29,806 nt of DNA from Bacillus pseudomycoides DSM 12442 (GCF_000161455.1 NZ_CM000745.1:5001473-5031278), one strand, 5' to 3'; shown: positions 7,705-15,492, numbered from the stretch's first letter. A program made the numbers and translations. The notes: generated by a model from the letters alone, not told the origin.

Positions 7705-9846
7705 ATGAAGAAATTGAAACCAGCACTTAGTGTATTAGGTAGTGTAACGATGGCACTGACTATAGCATCCCCTGCTTTAGCAGACGTAAAGCAGCCGAAT
7801 GCAGGAAGTACAGTTGAAATATTCAAAGAGGATGCAAATGCAAAAGAAGGAAAAGTTATTTATGGAACTGACGGAAAAAAGGGAAAGATGTCTACTGAAA
7901 AAATTGACTTACAAAATAACGATTGGGATAACGATGGTATTTCTAACGACTTAGAGATAAAAGGCTATAAAATTGAATTCAATGGACAAACTGGGAAAAA
8001 TGAGGCTCGGGCATGGAATCCAGAGACAGACAAAAATAAGTTAAAATTTATCACGGATCCTATGATGGGGAATTCGGATGGAGATGCTTTTTCAGATGCA
8101 TATGAAGTTCAGCACTATGGCAATAACTCTGATACTGAGTTTAATCCAATGGTTGCAAATATGCCGAATTTACAAATTGGCGTAAAACGTATTAAGATTA
8201 CTCCTGTTGCGTCTATTACGGATTCAAACGGTGGGTCCATTAATCAAGGTTGGGAAAAAAGTGTATCGACACAACATTCGTTTGGTATAGGAGCAGGTGT
8301 AGAAGGTGGTGCTGAAGGTTCAGCAGCTGGTCCTGTTCCTTCTGGAAAGGCCTCAGTAAATGTAAGTTATGGATACTCGAAAACATCAACAGATACAGAA
8401 AGATATTCTTCTAATCTTGATTGGTCTACCGCAAAAACTGTTGATTCAGCAAAAGCAGCGCAAGTGAGCATACAGTTAGAATATAAAAATACAGGGACGG
8501 CGTCTGCTCAAAATGTTTCACCTCATTTTAACATTCGTTTAGGAGAAGATATTATCCATACATCAAAGGGAACACAAGAACGTTATAAAGCAAATCAGTT
8601 AAGTACAGAAAAAGGTGGAAGAAATACAACAGAAGTATTGGTAGACAGTGTAGAGAATAACCCAGATGTAAAGATTTATTTATCGTTAGATCAATTAAAA
8701 GCTGTTGAACAAGGTGCCCCTCTTTCTGTTGAAGTACTACCTACGAGTACAATGGACTTGTATATGCAGGAAGATGGAAAATATATAACTTTAGGAGATT
8801 CAGGGAAATATGAATCTGATGTAAATTCTGCTACTGCATTACTAGAGACTGATATCGGGAATAAACCGAAGTTTAGAATGTATGCACCAGACAATACTAG
8901 TAGTGATAAAAATTTAACGTTTAACGAGGTTCTTAAGCATGTTAAAGTAGATTCTACAAAGATAAATGAATTTATAGAGAATAGCGAAGGAAAACAAACT
9001 ATCATTGCGAAAGATATGCTAGAAAATGTTAAAGAATCTCATGTTTCGAAAAGGACAAAAGTCGGTGTTTTCACAAAAATTCAGCAACCGGAGTTGTCAC
9101 ATAGTGCTTATAATCCATTTACGAAAAAGTTTTATGCATCAGTCGTGCCTGGCTTATTCGGAGCAAGTGATGAAATCTCTGCTTCTTTTGAAAATAAAAA
9201 GTCCAAACAAACACAACAAGTAACATTAGTGAAAAAAGGAAACGTATATGAGTCTAAAGAAACTGTAAGTTTGAATGATTTCAATCCAACACAACAAGTT
9301 ACATTTGAAATCAATGATGCACAAAAGAAACTTCCGACACAAAAAATTTCTACAGTTGTTACATATAATAAAGAATATGAAGATTATTTGAAACTTCAAT
9401 ACAGCGATGAACTTATTGTAGAGGGAACTCCTTATACTATGAAATCTAATGGATATCCTGTGCAAAGTTATAAAGGAAATGATAATTGGGAATACCTTGC
9501 GGTTGCTGGGAATTACCTTAAACCAGTTAATGTAATTATTGAAAGAAAAGGGCAGCCTAAACCTGGACAACCAATCAAAAAAGGTGAAGAGGTAAACATT
9601 AAATTTCAAAATAGTGTTCATTCAGGCTATTCATATTTAAAACTTCATGATAGTTATATTCGTTTAGACCAAAAACAAAATGCAAGTACTTTTAAATTTG
9701 ATCATGTAGATGCCCGTTTCGGCAGTACTTCCAATGGGGATTGGGCACTACAATCTGATGGTAACTATATAGGGTCGCATTTTAACGGTTATGTGTCATA
9801 TGGTAGTAAGGATAACAATAGAGTGACTTTCGAAAAAGCTAAGTAA
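7705..9846 (+). CDS. Protective antigen/Vip1-like secreted pore-forming component without PA14 domain
   Basis: A 713-residue secreted protein of the binary-toxin B family (anthrax PA, Vip1, iota Ib). The signal peptide ends SPALA, likely cut after Ala26. The Ca-binding domain is plain: DWDNDGISNDLE (Asp73, 75, 77, Glu84) with a second site NSDGDAFSDAYE (about 123-134). Next come FNPMVANMPNLQI, equivalent to the PA HPLVAAYP region; a Gly/Ser/Ala-rich amphipathic segment (about 185-245) in the place of the membrane-inserting loop; and EYKNTGTASAQNVSP (PA: VNTGTAPIYNVLP). Unlike PA or Vip1 there is no PA14 pro-domain and no RxxR furin site; only ~46 residues separate the signal from the Ca site. 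The C-terminus (about 560-713) does not look like PA domain 4 and appears fascin or beta-trefoil-like. AAGGAGG precedes the ATG. No enzymatic A component is in the window. Confidence 0.88.
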   Translation: MKKLKPALSVLGSVTMALTIASPALADVKQPNAGSTVEIFKEDANAKEGKVIYGTDGKKGKMSTEKIDLQNNDWDNDGISNDLEIKGYKIEFNGQTGKNEARAWNPETDKNKLKFITDPMMGNSDGDAFSDAYEVQHYGNNSDTEFNPMVANMPNLQIGVKRIKITPVASITDSNGGSINQGWEKSVSTQHSFGIGAGVEGGAEGSAAGPVPSGKASVNVSYGYSKTSTDTERYSSNLDWSTAKTVDSAKAAQVSIQLEYKNTGTASAQNVSPHFNIRLGEDIIHTSKGTQERYKANQLSTEKGGRNTTEVLVDSVENNPDVKIYLSLDQLKAVEQGAPLSVEVLPTSTMDLYMQEDGKYITLGDSGKYESDVNSATALLETDIGNKPKFRMYAPDNTSSDKNLTFNEVLKHVKVDSTKINEFIENSEGKQTIIAKDMLENVKESHVSKRTKVGVFTKIQQPELSHSAYNPFTKKFYASVVPGLFGASDEISASFENKKSKQTQQVTLVKKGNVYESKETVSLNDFNPTQQVTFEINDAQKKLPTQKISTVVTYNKEYEDYLKLQYSDELIVEGTPYTMKSNGYPVQSYKGNDNWEYLAVAGNYLKPVNVIIERKGQPKPGQPIKKGEEVNIKFQNSVHSGYSYLKLHDSYIRLDQKQNASTFKFDHVDARFGSTSNGDWALQSDGNYIGSHFNGYVSYGSKDNNRVTFEKAK

Positions 9847-9854
9847 AAGGGAAC

Positions 9855-9872
9855 GGTTTTGTTGCAAAGTTT
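9855..9872 (+). repeat. Solitary IS6/IS240-type end after the toxin-like gene
   Basis: GGTTTTGTTGCAAAGTTT differs by one base from the IS240 terminal repeat. It lies 8 bp after the toxin-like stop codon and no transposase follows. With the pair at 6429-6477 it brackets the island 6.4-9.9 kb. Confidence 0.6.
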
Positions 9873-9890
9873 AAAAAAACACCGGTAATG

Positions 9891-9962
9891 AACGGAACCC
9901 AAAAAGTTAGACACAAGAATGTAGGCTGATTTTGGACTTGTCAACATTTACTGGACCCTAAT
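9891..9962. repeat. Possible IS3-family end remnants
   Basis: GAACCCAAAAAGTTAGACAC (about 9896-9914) and an opposed, imperfect counterpart ending near 9962 (GTCAACATTTACTGGACCCTAA) resemble ends of IS150-group IS3 elements. There is no coding remnant between them. Weak call. Confidence 0.3.
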
Positions 9963-10018
9963 TTAGGTGAATATTGGTTTTGTTTCTGTAAAGTGGACAT
10001 CTCTAAAAAGGCGAAGCT

Positions 10019-10066
10019 ATCAGTGTGTTTCGATATAGAATCGGGGCACACTGATTTGTTTTTTTC
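10019..10066 (+). terminator. Rho-independent terminator downstream of the toxin-like gene
   Basis: ATCAGTGTG (10019-10027) pairs with CACACTGAT (10047-10055), followed by TTGTTTTTTT. It is the first good terminator after the toxin-like gene, about 170 bp past its stop. Confidence 0.65.
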
Positions 10067-10089
10067 TGTGATTTTTTGTTATTGTAGAA

Positions 10090-10194
10090 TTATATATCGC
10101 TTTCAATTGTTTGAACCCATTGTTCTTTGACTTGACATTCTAAAAATTGGCTGTCTCTGTTTTTAAATGCGAAAAAAATATTCAATATAAGCAT
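10090..10194 (-). CDS. Possible 34-residue ORF or gene remnant
   Basis: A minus-strand frame begins MLILNIFFAFKNRDSQFLE and ends QWVQTIESDI. The C-terminal residue mix looks like real protein, with a hydrophobic start; AAGGA lies somewhat far upstream. It could be a small membrane peptide or the tail of a lost gene. No family recognised. Confidence 0.3.
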   Translation of the reverse strand: MLILNIFFAFKNRDSQFLECQVKEQWVQTIESDI

Positions 10195-10434
10195 GATCCA
10201 AATCATTTCCTTATGGGAACGACTTCTTATCAGATTGTAAGCTTTTATACGGTAGGTTAGATGTATATATATTGAAAAACTGATTCAGAATGCAGAGTAG
10301 CGTCTTATATAGGCCTTTTCAAGATACAATCTTATGATTATAAAGATCTTGGACAACAGATACATCATAAAGTCGATTCTGACAGGATAAATGAATAATC
10401 TTCGTAAAAAAATCTGATTTAAAATTTCTGTTTG

Positions 10435-10479
10435 TATGACTAGATAAATACGACGATTTAGATTATTTATCTAGTCATA
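10435..10479. repeat. 15-bp perfect inverted repeat
   Basis: TATGACTAGATAAAT and its exact inverse are separated by 15 bases. There is no T-run on either side, so it may be an operator or element end rather than a terminator. It lies just left of where homology between the two two-component copies begins (about 10492). Confidence 0.5.
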
Positions 10480-10612
10480 TAAATAAACCAATGTTAAAAT
10501 TATCATCTGGATTATATAGTATTTTTCGAATTTTTAGTTATTTAAAGACCGAAGTGTGAGATTCTGATTTAGTGATACGATCAGTTGTTACATCTTCATA
10601 TCTAAATTTTAT

Positions 10613-10748
10613 TTTCCAAACGAGTGGTTAAAAACCACCGTCTTTAGACGGTATCAACTTTAGCCTTATAAGTTTTGTTTGTTGTAACGAACTTTAGTCG
10701 GATCTTAGCCGAGCGTGATGCCACCTACTTGAGTAGGGGGATGTTTAC
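10613..10748 (+). mobile_element. Minimal IS200/IS605-derived element with omega-RNA-like end, no ORF
   Basis: Comparison with the duplicate locus (13.65-13.85 kb) shows an insertion of about 136 bases after TTTTAT. The insert has a left hairpin (GTGGTT-AAA-AACCAC, 10624-10638), an overlapping CCGTCT-TT-AGACGG hairpin, then a region ending in a CCTAC-TTGA-GTAGG hairpin and ATGTTTAC. That order (left hairpin, insertion after a T-rich pentamer, right-end hairpin close to the tip) is the layout of IS200/IS605 ends, and the right part resembles the structured ends that give TnpB-guide RNAs. No tnpA or tnpB is present. It separates the copy 1 regulator from its ancestral upstream region. The family call is by pattern only. 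Confidence 0.55.
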
Positions 10749-10816
10749 ATATTTATTAGATGAAAGCATATAAGAGAACATTTTGTATTATTGGTGAAAA
10801 GAAGAGATGATTACAG

Positions 10817-11529
10817 ATGAAAAAAAGAATTTTAATCGTAGAAGATGAAGAAAATATTCGAGAAGTATGCAAACGGTACTTAGAAAGAGAAGGATATGAA
10901 GTATATACCGCTGTAAATGGAACAGAAGGTTGGGATTTATTTCTTACTCATCAACCAGATTTAATTATTTTAGATTTGATGATGCCGAAAAAGAAGGATG
11001 GGAATTATGCGAGGAAATTCGTCAACAATCAAATGTCCCTATTATTATGTTAACTGCCAAGGGCGAGGGAAGAGATCGAATGTTAGGCTTAACAATGGAT
11101 GCAGATGATTATCTATCAAAGCCGTTTTCACCTCGTGAATTAGTATTAAGGGCTCAAATTATACTAAGAAGAGGCAACCAGATACCGATACAAGCAAAAG
11201 AATCCCTATCAGAAGTGATAGAATTTCCAGATTTAAAAATTTATCCAAAGACGAGATGTGTACTTGTTTGTGAACATGAAGTGGATTTAACAGTGAAAGA
11301 GTTTGAAGTACTTTATGTCATGGCAAAGCATCCAAAATAAGTATTTTCTCGCTCACAACTTCTTGAACTCATTTGGGGTACTGAACATGAAGGGATTACA
11401 AACACAGTCACCGTGGTAGTGAGTCGTTTACGTGACAAGCTGGAGAAGCATACGATAAAGAGTCGTTGGATTCACACGGTTTGGGGGATAGGATATCGTT
11501 TTGAACCAAATGGAGGAAGTGAAACATGA
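10817..11529 (+). pseudogene. OmpR/PhoB-family response regulator, copy 1, inactivated
   Basis: It is closely similar along its whole length to the intact regulator at 13848. The receiver domain starts normally (RILIVEDEENIRE, with the Asp of LIILDLMMP), but an A-run at 10987-10991 has five A where the frame needs six, giving a -1 shift. After the shift the old frame reads on (GWELCEEI, then ADDYLSKPFSPREL) until a nonsense codon TAA at 11338 replaces the Gln codon of copy 2. The winged-helix DNA-binding part continues in frame to the stop at 11527-11529, which overlaps the kinase ATG (ATGA). Two independent lesions make this a pseudogene; translation of the downstream kinase could suffer from lost coupling. 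Confidence 0.92.
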
Positions 11530-12605
11530 GATTACGTATTCAATTGTTACTGATGAATGTATTAAGTACCAGTATCATGGTACTGGCTATATGGTATAGT
11601 GAGACGAAAATGTTACTTGAACCGGAACAAACAAAATTATTAACAATAATTGCGGTTGTGGCATTCATGATTTCAACGTTTATTTACTGGTTAATGACAC
11701 GCCCTATCATGAGATCTATCAAAAATTTAATGGCATTAACGAAACAATTTAGTGATAGACAATTTGAAACAATGTATATAATTGGAAAAGAACCACAGGA
11801 GTTTAAAGAATTAGCAACAGCCTTTCAACAGATGGCAAAAAAGTTAGAAGAAGGGTTTACTAAGTTAGAAGAAGGGGAAAAAGCACGTAAAGAGCTGATT
11901 ACGAATATTTCACACGACTTACGCACGCCTATGGCTAGCATGCAATTAATGATAGAAGCAATACAAGATGACCTCATTGAAGATCCTGAAATGAAAAAGC
12001 AGTACTTAGCGACGACCTTAAAAGAAATAAAACGATTAAGTGGATTAATTAATGACTTATTTGATCTTTCAAAGTTAGAACTTGGACAAGTAGATTTTTA
12101 TCCAAGTTTCACACATATGGACAAAGTCCTATTAGATGTACTTGAGTCATACTCTGTCTTATCAGCAAACAAACAGATTGATTTACAATTGCATGTTCCT
12201 GATACATTACCTCGACTTTTAATCATGCCATGTAAAATAGCACGAGTTATCAGTAATTTGTTAGATAATGCGATTCGGTATTCTCCTGTCTCCGGAACAA
12301 TTGAGTTGATTGTAGAGGAAAATAAGCAGAAGCAACAAGTCCAATTCATTTTGCGTGATGAAGGAGAAGGAATTACTCCAAATGACCAATTACGTGTATT
12401 TGAACGCTTTTTTAGAACAGATCAATCCAGAAGTTCACAATCTGGAGGATCCGGTCTCGGACTCGCCATTACAAAATCATTAATTGAAATGCACAACGGA
12501 GAAATTGGTGTGAGAAATCGCTCAGATGGAAAACAGGGAAGTGAATTTTGGTTTACTCTTCCCATCACATCAGAAAAAAATAAGACTGCTGAAAGATCTG
12601 TGTAA
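11526..12605 (+). CDS. Intramembrane-sensing histidine kinase, copy 1, intact
   Basis: A 359-residue sensor kinase. Two membrane helices (about 7-23 and 37-57) are joined by a loop of only about 13 residues, as in intramembrane-sensing kinases of Firmicutes that often respond to envelope stress. A HAMP-like segment (about 58-112) is followed by the dimerisation/phosphoacceptor box NISHDLRTPM (His130), N-box NLLDNAIRYSP, G1 DEGEGI, F-box VFERFFRT and G2 GGSGLGLAI. All ATPase motifs are intact. Its ATG overlaps the stop of the broken regulator; the intact paralogous regulator at 13848 is the obvious partner in trans. The stimulus is not known. Confidence 0.93.
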   Translation: MRLRIQLLLMNVLSTSIMVLAIWYSETKMLLEPEQTKLLTIIAVVAFMISTFIYWLMTRPIMRSIKNLMALTKQFSDRQFETMYIIGKEPQEFKELATAFQQMAKKLEEGFTKLEEGEKARKELITNISHDLRTPMASMQLMIEAIQDDLIEDPEMKKQYLATTLKEIKRLSGLINDLFDLSKLELGQVDFYPSFTHMDKVLLDVLESYSVLSANKQIDLQLHVPDTLPRLLIMPCKIARVISNLLDNAIRYSPVSGTIELIVEENKQKQQVQFILRDEGEGITPNDQLRVFERFFRTDQSRSSQSGGSGLGLAITKSLIEMHNGEIGVRNRSDGKQGSEFWFTLPITSEKNKTAERSV

Positions 12606-12623
12606 TATTTATATTATAGAAAT

Positions 12624-12676
12624 AAAAGGTCTCCTGTAACGTACCACTAAACAGTGTGTTACAGGAGGTCTTTTAC
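12624..12676 (+). terminator. Terminator after histidine kinase copy 1
   Basis: CTCCTGTAA (12631-12639) pairs with TTACAGGAG (12659-12667), with partly paired outer A/T arms and a TTTT run. Confidence 0.75.
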
Positions 12677-12900
12677 TTGATAAAAATAAAATATGTATTT
12701 TTAAATATCTGTGCAGTTTTGTTTTTCTTTCCCCCTACTTCTTCTTTGTTATATAAAATCTACACAATAAACGTGAAATTGAACAAATTAGATGCTTTAA
12801 AAAATTTCACACTTATTCTAGGTACTATACTTTCAGAGTCGAAATGTTTTAAACAAATGTTCGTTTAATGTCCTCACAATTGATGCTACATCATATAAGT

Positions 12901-12946
12901 AAAAAAGAGATAAGAACACTTTTATTAAGTGCATTATCTCTTTTCG
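12901..12946. terminator. Bidirectional terminator-like hairpin
   Basis: AAAAGAGATAA (12903-12913) pairs with TTATCTCTTTT (12934-12944); an inner CACTT/AAGTG stem extends it. A-run and T-run flank the two sides. Confidence 0.65.
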
Positions 12947-13847
12947 AATATGTATTTCATATCCCATGTAAATTTACCACATATTTCAATGGGACTTACA
13001 GATTGCTCTTCAATAATAATTACATCTTATTTTTGTAAAAAATATACAAATTTAACTTTTCTCAAAATACATTATAGAAATAGCTGTACTTTGTTTGTGT
13101 TAAAAAATTATAGTTATCTTTACCTATCATCACATATTTTTATAACTTCTATAAACTGAATGTAAATATAGTTAATTAGGTAAGAATTTTATATATACAC
13201 ATTTATAGGTGTTTTGGATACAATTATCATTTTCCCTTTTCGCAATTATATCTTTAAATGAAATGCATGTAATCTGCATTTCATCTTTATATAACGGATA
13301 TATATTATTAATATATCCAATGGGATGTGAAAAAGTATACGAGGAGAAAAATAAAAAAGAAAATTTCATCAATCCATGCGATGGCGCTATTAACAGTAGA
13401 ATATTCGGTAACAAGTGCGTTTCCTGGAACAATGACACCACATTGAAAAAAGGAGTTGGTATGTTTGTAAGTGATAGTACTACAGCTCCTTCTGAAAGTG
13501 GTCATACTGTACGAAGTGGACAGCGTGATACAGTCTTTACAGAGCTAGGAGAGGTGATAGAGAAAGTACGCCCCAAACTGAACATTCTCCAGTATTTATT
13601 CTTTTAGAAATGGTATATAAACAGAACGTATCTAAACATACGAGGAATCAATTGTTAAAACTACCATCTGGATTATAGAATCGCTTTTAATAATTTTTAG
13701 TGAATAGAAGACCAAAGTGCTGGCTTCTAACCTAACAATACTATCAGTGATAACAGCTGTATATCTAAGTTTCATAGATTTATTAGATGAAAGCAGATAA
13801 AAGAAACATTTCTTTTGTGATTGATGAAAAAGAAGAGAGGATTATAT
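12947..13847. other. Gene-poor stretch between the two two-component copies
   Basis: No gene is assigned. The part 13370-13610 has coding-like patches in different frames (for example MALLTVEYSVTSAFPGTMTPH, and GMFVSDSTTAPSESGHTVRSGQ), so it may be a decayed gene, family unknown. From about 13650 to 13847 it is homologous to the copy 1 upstream region (10492-10612 joined to 10749-10816), which marks the start of the duplicated unit and should contain the regulator promoter. Confidence 0.45.
13258..13294. promoter_or_regulatory. Inverted repeat ATGAAATGCA-N7-TGCATTTCAT, repeated elsewhere
   Basis: Ten-base perfect arms with a seven-base spacer. The 34 bases from 13261 recur with few changes at 15147-15180 (upstream of the amidase), and the 15-mer ATCTGCATTTCATCT recurs on the minus strand at 26840-26854 upstream of the ABC operon. 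This could be a shared operator or remnants of a common promoter region. Confidence 0.35.
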
Positions 13848-14570
13848 ATGAAACAAAGAATTTTAATCATAGAAGATGAAGAAAATATTCGAGAAGTATG
13901 CAAACGATACTTAGAAAGAGAAGGATATGAAGTATACACAGCTATGAATGGAATGGAAGGCTGGGATTTATTTCTTACTCATCAACCAGATTTAATTCTT
14001 TTAGATCTGATGATGTCGAAAAAAGATGGCTGGGAATTATGCGAGGAAATTCGTCAACAATCAAATGTCCCTATAATTATGTTAACTGCTAAAGGCGAGG
14101 AAAGAGATCGAATTTTAGGCTTAACAATTGGTGCGGATGATTATGTAACAAAGCCGTTTTCACCTCGTGAATTAGTATTAAGGGTTCAAATTATACTAAA
14201 GAGAGGTAATCAGATACCGATACAAGAAGAAGAATTCCTATCAGAAGTGATAGAATTTCCGGATTTAAAAATTTATCCAAAGACGAGATGTGTACTTGTT
14301 TGTGAAAATAAAGTGGAGTTAACAGTGAAAGAGTTTGAGGTACTTTATGTCATGGCAAAGCATCCAAAACAAGTATTTTCTCGTTCGCAACTTCTTGAAC
14401 TCATTTGGGATTTTGAATATGACGGAGTTACACACACGGTAACCGTGTTAGTGAGTCGTTTACGTGAGAAGCTGGAGAAACATACGATAAAGAATCGTTG
14501 GATTCATACGGTTTGGGGAATAGGATATTGCTTTGAACCAAATGGAGGAAATGAAATTACGCGTATTTGA
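13848..14570 (+). CDS. OmpR/PhoB-family response regulator, copy 2, intact
   Basis: A 240-residue two-domain regulator. The receiver has the acidic pocket (Glu9/Asp10), phosphoacceptor Asp53 in LILLDLMM, Thr80 and Lys102 (TKPFSPREL). The winged helix-turn-helix (about 135-232) contains LTVKEFEVLYVMAKHP, QLLELIWDF and VSRLREKLE, ending with the usual GIGYCFEPN. The Pro normally found four residues after the phosphorylated Asp is Ser57 here (Pro in copy 1). The last residues (NEITRI) differ from copy 1 because a deletion fused the gene end to distal kinase sequence. I start at ATG 13848, with AGAGAGG upstream; an ATG nine codons earlier is less well placed. The likely kinase partner is the intact copy 1 kinase. 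Confidence 0.92.
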   Translation: MKQRILIIEDEENIREVCKRYLEREGYEVYTAMNGMEGWDLFLTHQPDLILLDLMMSKKDGWELCEEIRQQSNVPIIMLTAKGEERDRILGLTIGADDYVTKPFSPRELVLRVQIILKRGNQIPIQEEEFLSEVIEFPDLKIYPKTRCVLVCENKVELTVKEFEVLYVMAKHPKQVFSRSQLLELIWDFEYDGVTHTVTVLVSRLREKLEKHTIKNRWIHTVWGIGYCFEPNGGNEITRI

Positions 14571-14868
14571 ACGCTTTTTTAGAACAGGTCAATCCAGAAG
14601 TTCACAATCTGGAGGATCCGGTCTCGGACTCGCCATTACAAAATCATTAATTGAAATGCACAACGGAGAAATTGGTGTGAGAGATCGCTCAGATGGGAAA
14701 CAGGGAAGTGAATTTTGGTTTACTCTTCCCATCACACCAGAAAAAACTAACAACTTATCGAATTTCATTATTAAAGAAAAGACACTCATTTGGGTGTCTT
14801 TTCTTTATGAAAAAATCCCTACACAATGTGCTGGGACCAGGAGCAACTGTATCGTATCTTTATCTTAG
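14551..14868 (+). pseudogene. Histidine kinase copy 2, reduced to the end of its catalytic domain
   Basis: ATG 14551 (GGAGG at 14544-14548) corresponds to the start of the copy 1 kinase. After three codons the sequence jumps to VFERFFRTGQSRSSQSGGSGLGLAI, which is the F-box and G2 box of copy 1. About 860 bp are gone, removing both membrane helices, the phosphorylated His, the N-box and G1. The junction lies at a short ATTACG repeat present at both sites in copy 1 (11531 and 12391), suggesting deletion between microhomologies. The remaining 105-residue frame overlaps the regulator end and runs past the terminator hairpin with unrelated tail residues. It cannot act as a kinase; an ATP-binding fragment acting otherwise is unlikely. 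Confidence 0.9.
14773..14808 (+). terminator. Terminator after copy 2
   Basis: 13-bp perfect stem AAAGAAAAGACAC / GTGTCTTTTCTTT with an 8-base loop. It lies inside the extended frame of the truncated kinase, as expected if that frame originally stopped earlier. Confidence 0.75.
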
Positions 14869-15030
14869 TACATACACCCTCCACTAGCAAAACTGTATAA
14901 CGCCATTTTTGTAAATTAAAAAACAAATTATTTAAACACCACTTAAATGATGCCCACTAACGCATAACCACTTCAAACATTATCAACCTCTATCAAAAGA
15001 TACCAAAAAATTATCAATGATAATCACTTC

Positions 15031-15090
15031 ATCTGTTTAATCTTCTATAGAAAAACGGGCAGAAATCCCATCGATATGAGAAAAACAGAC
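15031..15090 (+). pseudogene. IS231 transposase C-terminal relic
   Basis: ATCTGTTTAATCTTCTATAG and the following GAAAAACGGGCAGAAATCCC match, with few changes, the stretch of the intact transposase at about 1338-1400 that encodes LFNLLQKNGRKSHRYEKK. No longer frame survives. Confidence 0.7.
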
Positions 15091-15324
15091 ATACACGTTA
15101 ATGAATGTATATTGTGTCTCCTTTTGTAGATAACAATCTTTAAAACAAATGCATGTTATCTGCATCTAATCTTTATATAAAACTTATACCATATAAATAT
15201 ACCCAAAAGGTAATACAGAACTTATAGGAATCTACCATTTTGAAAAAAACATACTAAAAGTTTTTGAGTCATTTTAACCGTGTTTTAAGTAAATTGTGTT
15301 GGTGACCGATTTCAATAGTTTTTC

Positions 15325-15410
15325 TCCATATAATGCAACATAAATGACATTGTATTGCACTACATGCTCTTAGCGTTGTTAAAATTACTTGTTTTAATGT
15401 CGAAATTTGC
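15325..15410 (-). repeat. Transposase-like relic, inverted copy of 29247-29330
   Basis: Read on the minus strand it encodes ISTLKQVILTTLRACSAIQ followed by CHLCC. The plus strand at about 29250-29325 encodes the same pattern (IST-KQVILTTL, then QCHLCC) with a stop. Both look like remnants of one IS transposase whose family I cannot name. Confidence 0.5.
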
Positions 15411-15492
15411 TTAATTCTGATTTGCGGTCTGTGCCCATTATAGATGGTTCAAGAAGGAGGAATTTTATCAATTTACCGTCTGCATTTATATT

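Noticed and set aside
12656..12868. 70-codon frame after the kinase terminator
   Set aside because: It begins inside the terminator hairpin and has low-complexity hydrophobic content without a start signal.
13209..13607. 132-codon frame between the two regulators as a gene
   Set aside because: It starts in repeated intergenic sequence that also occurs near 15.15 kb without a gene; only patches look coding and they lie in different frames.
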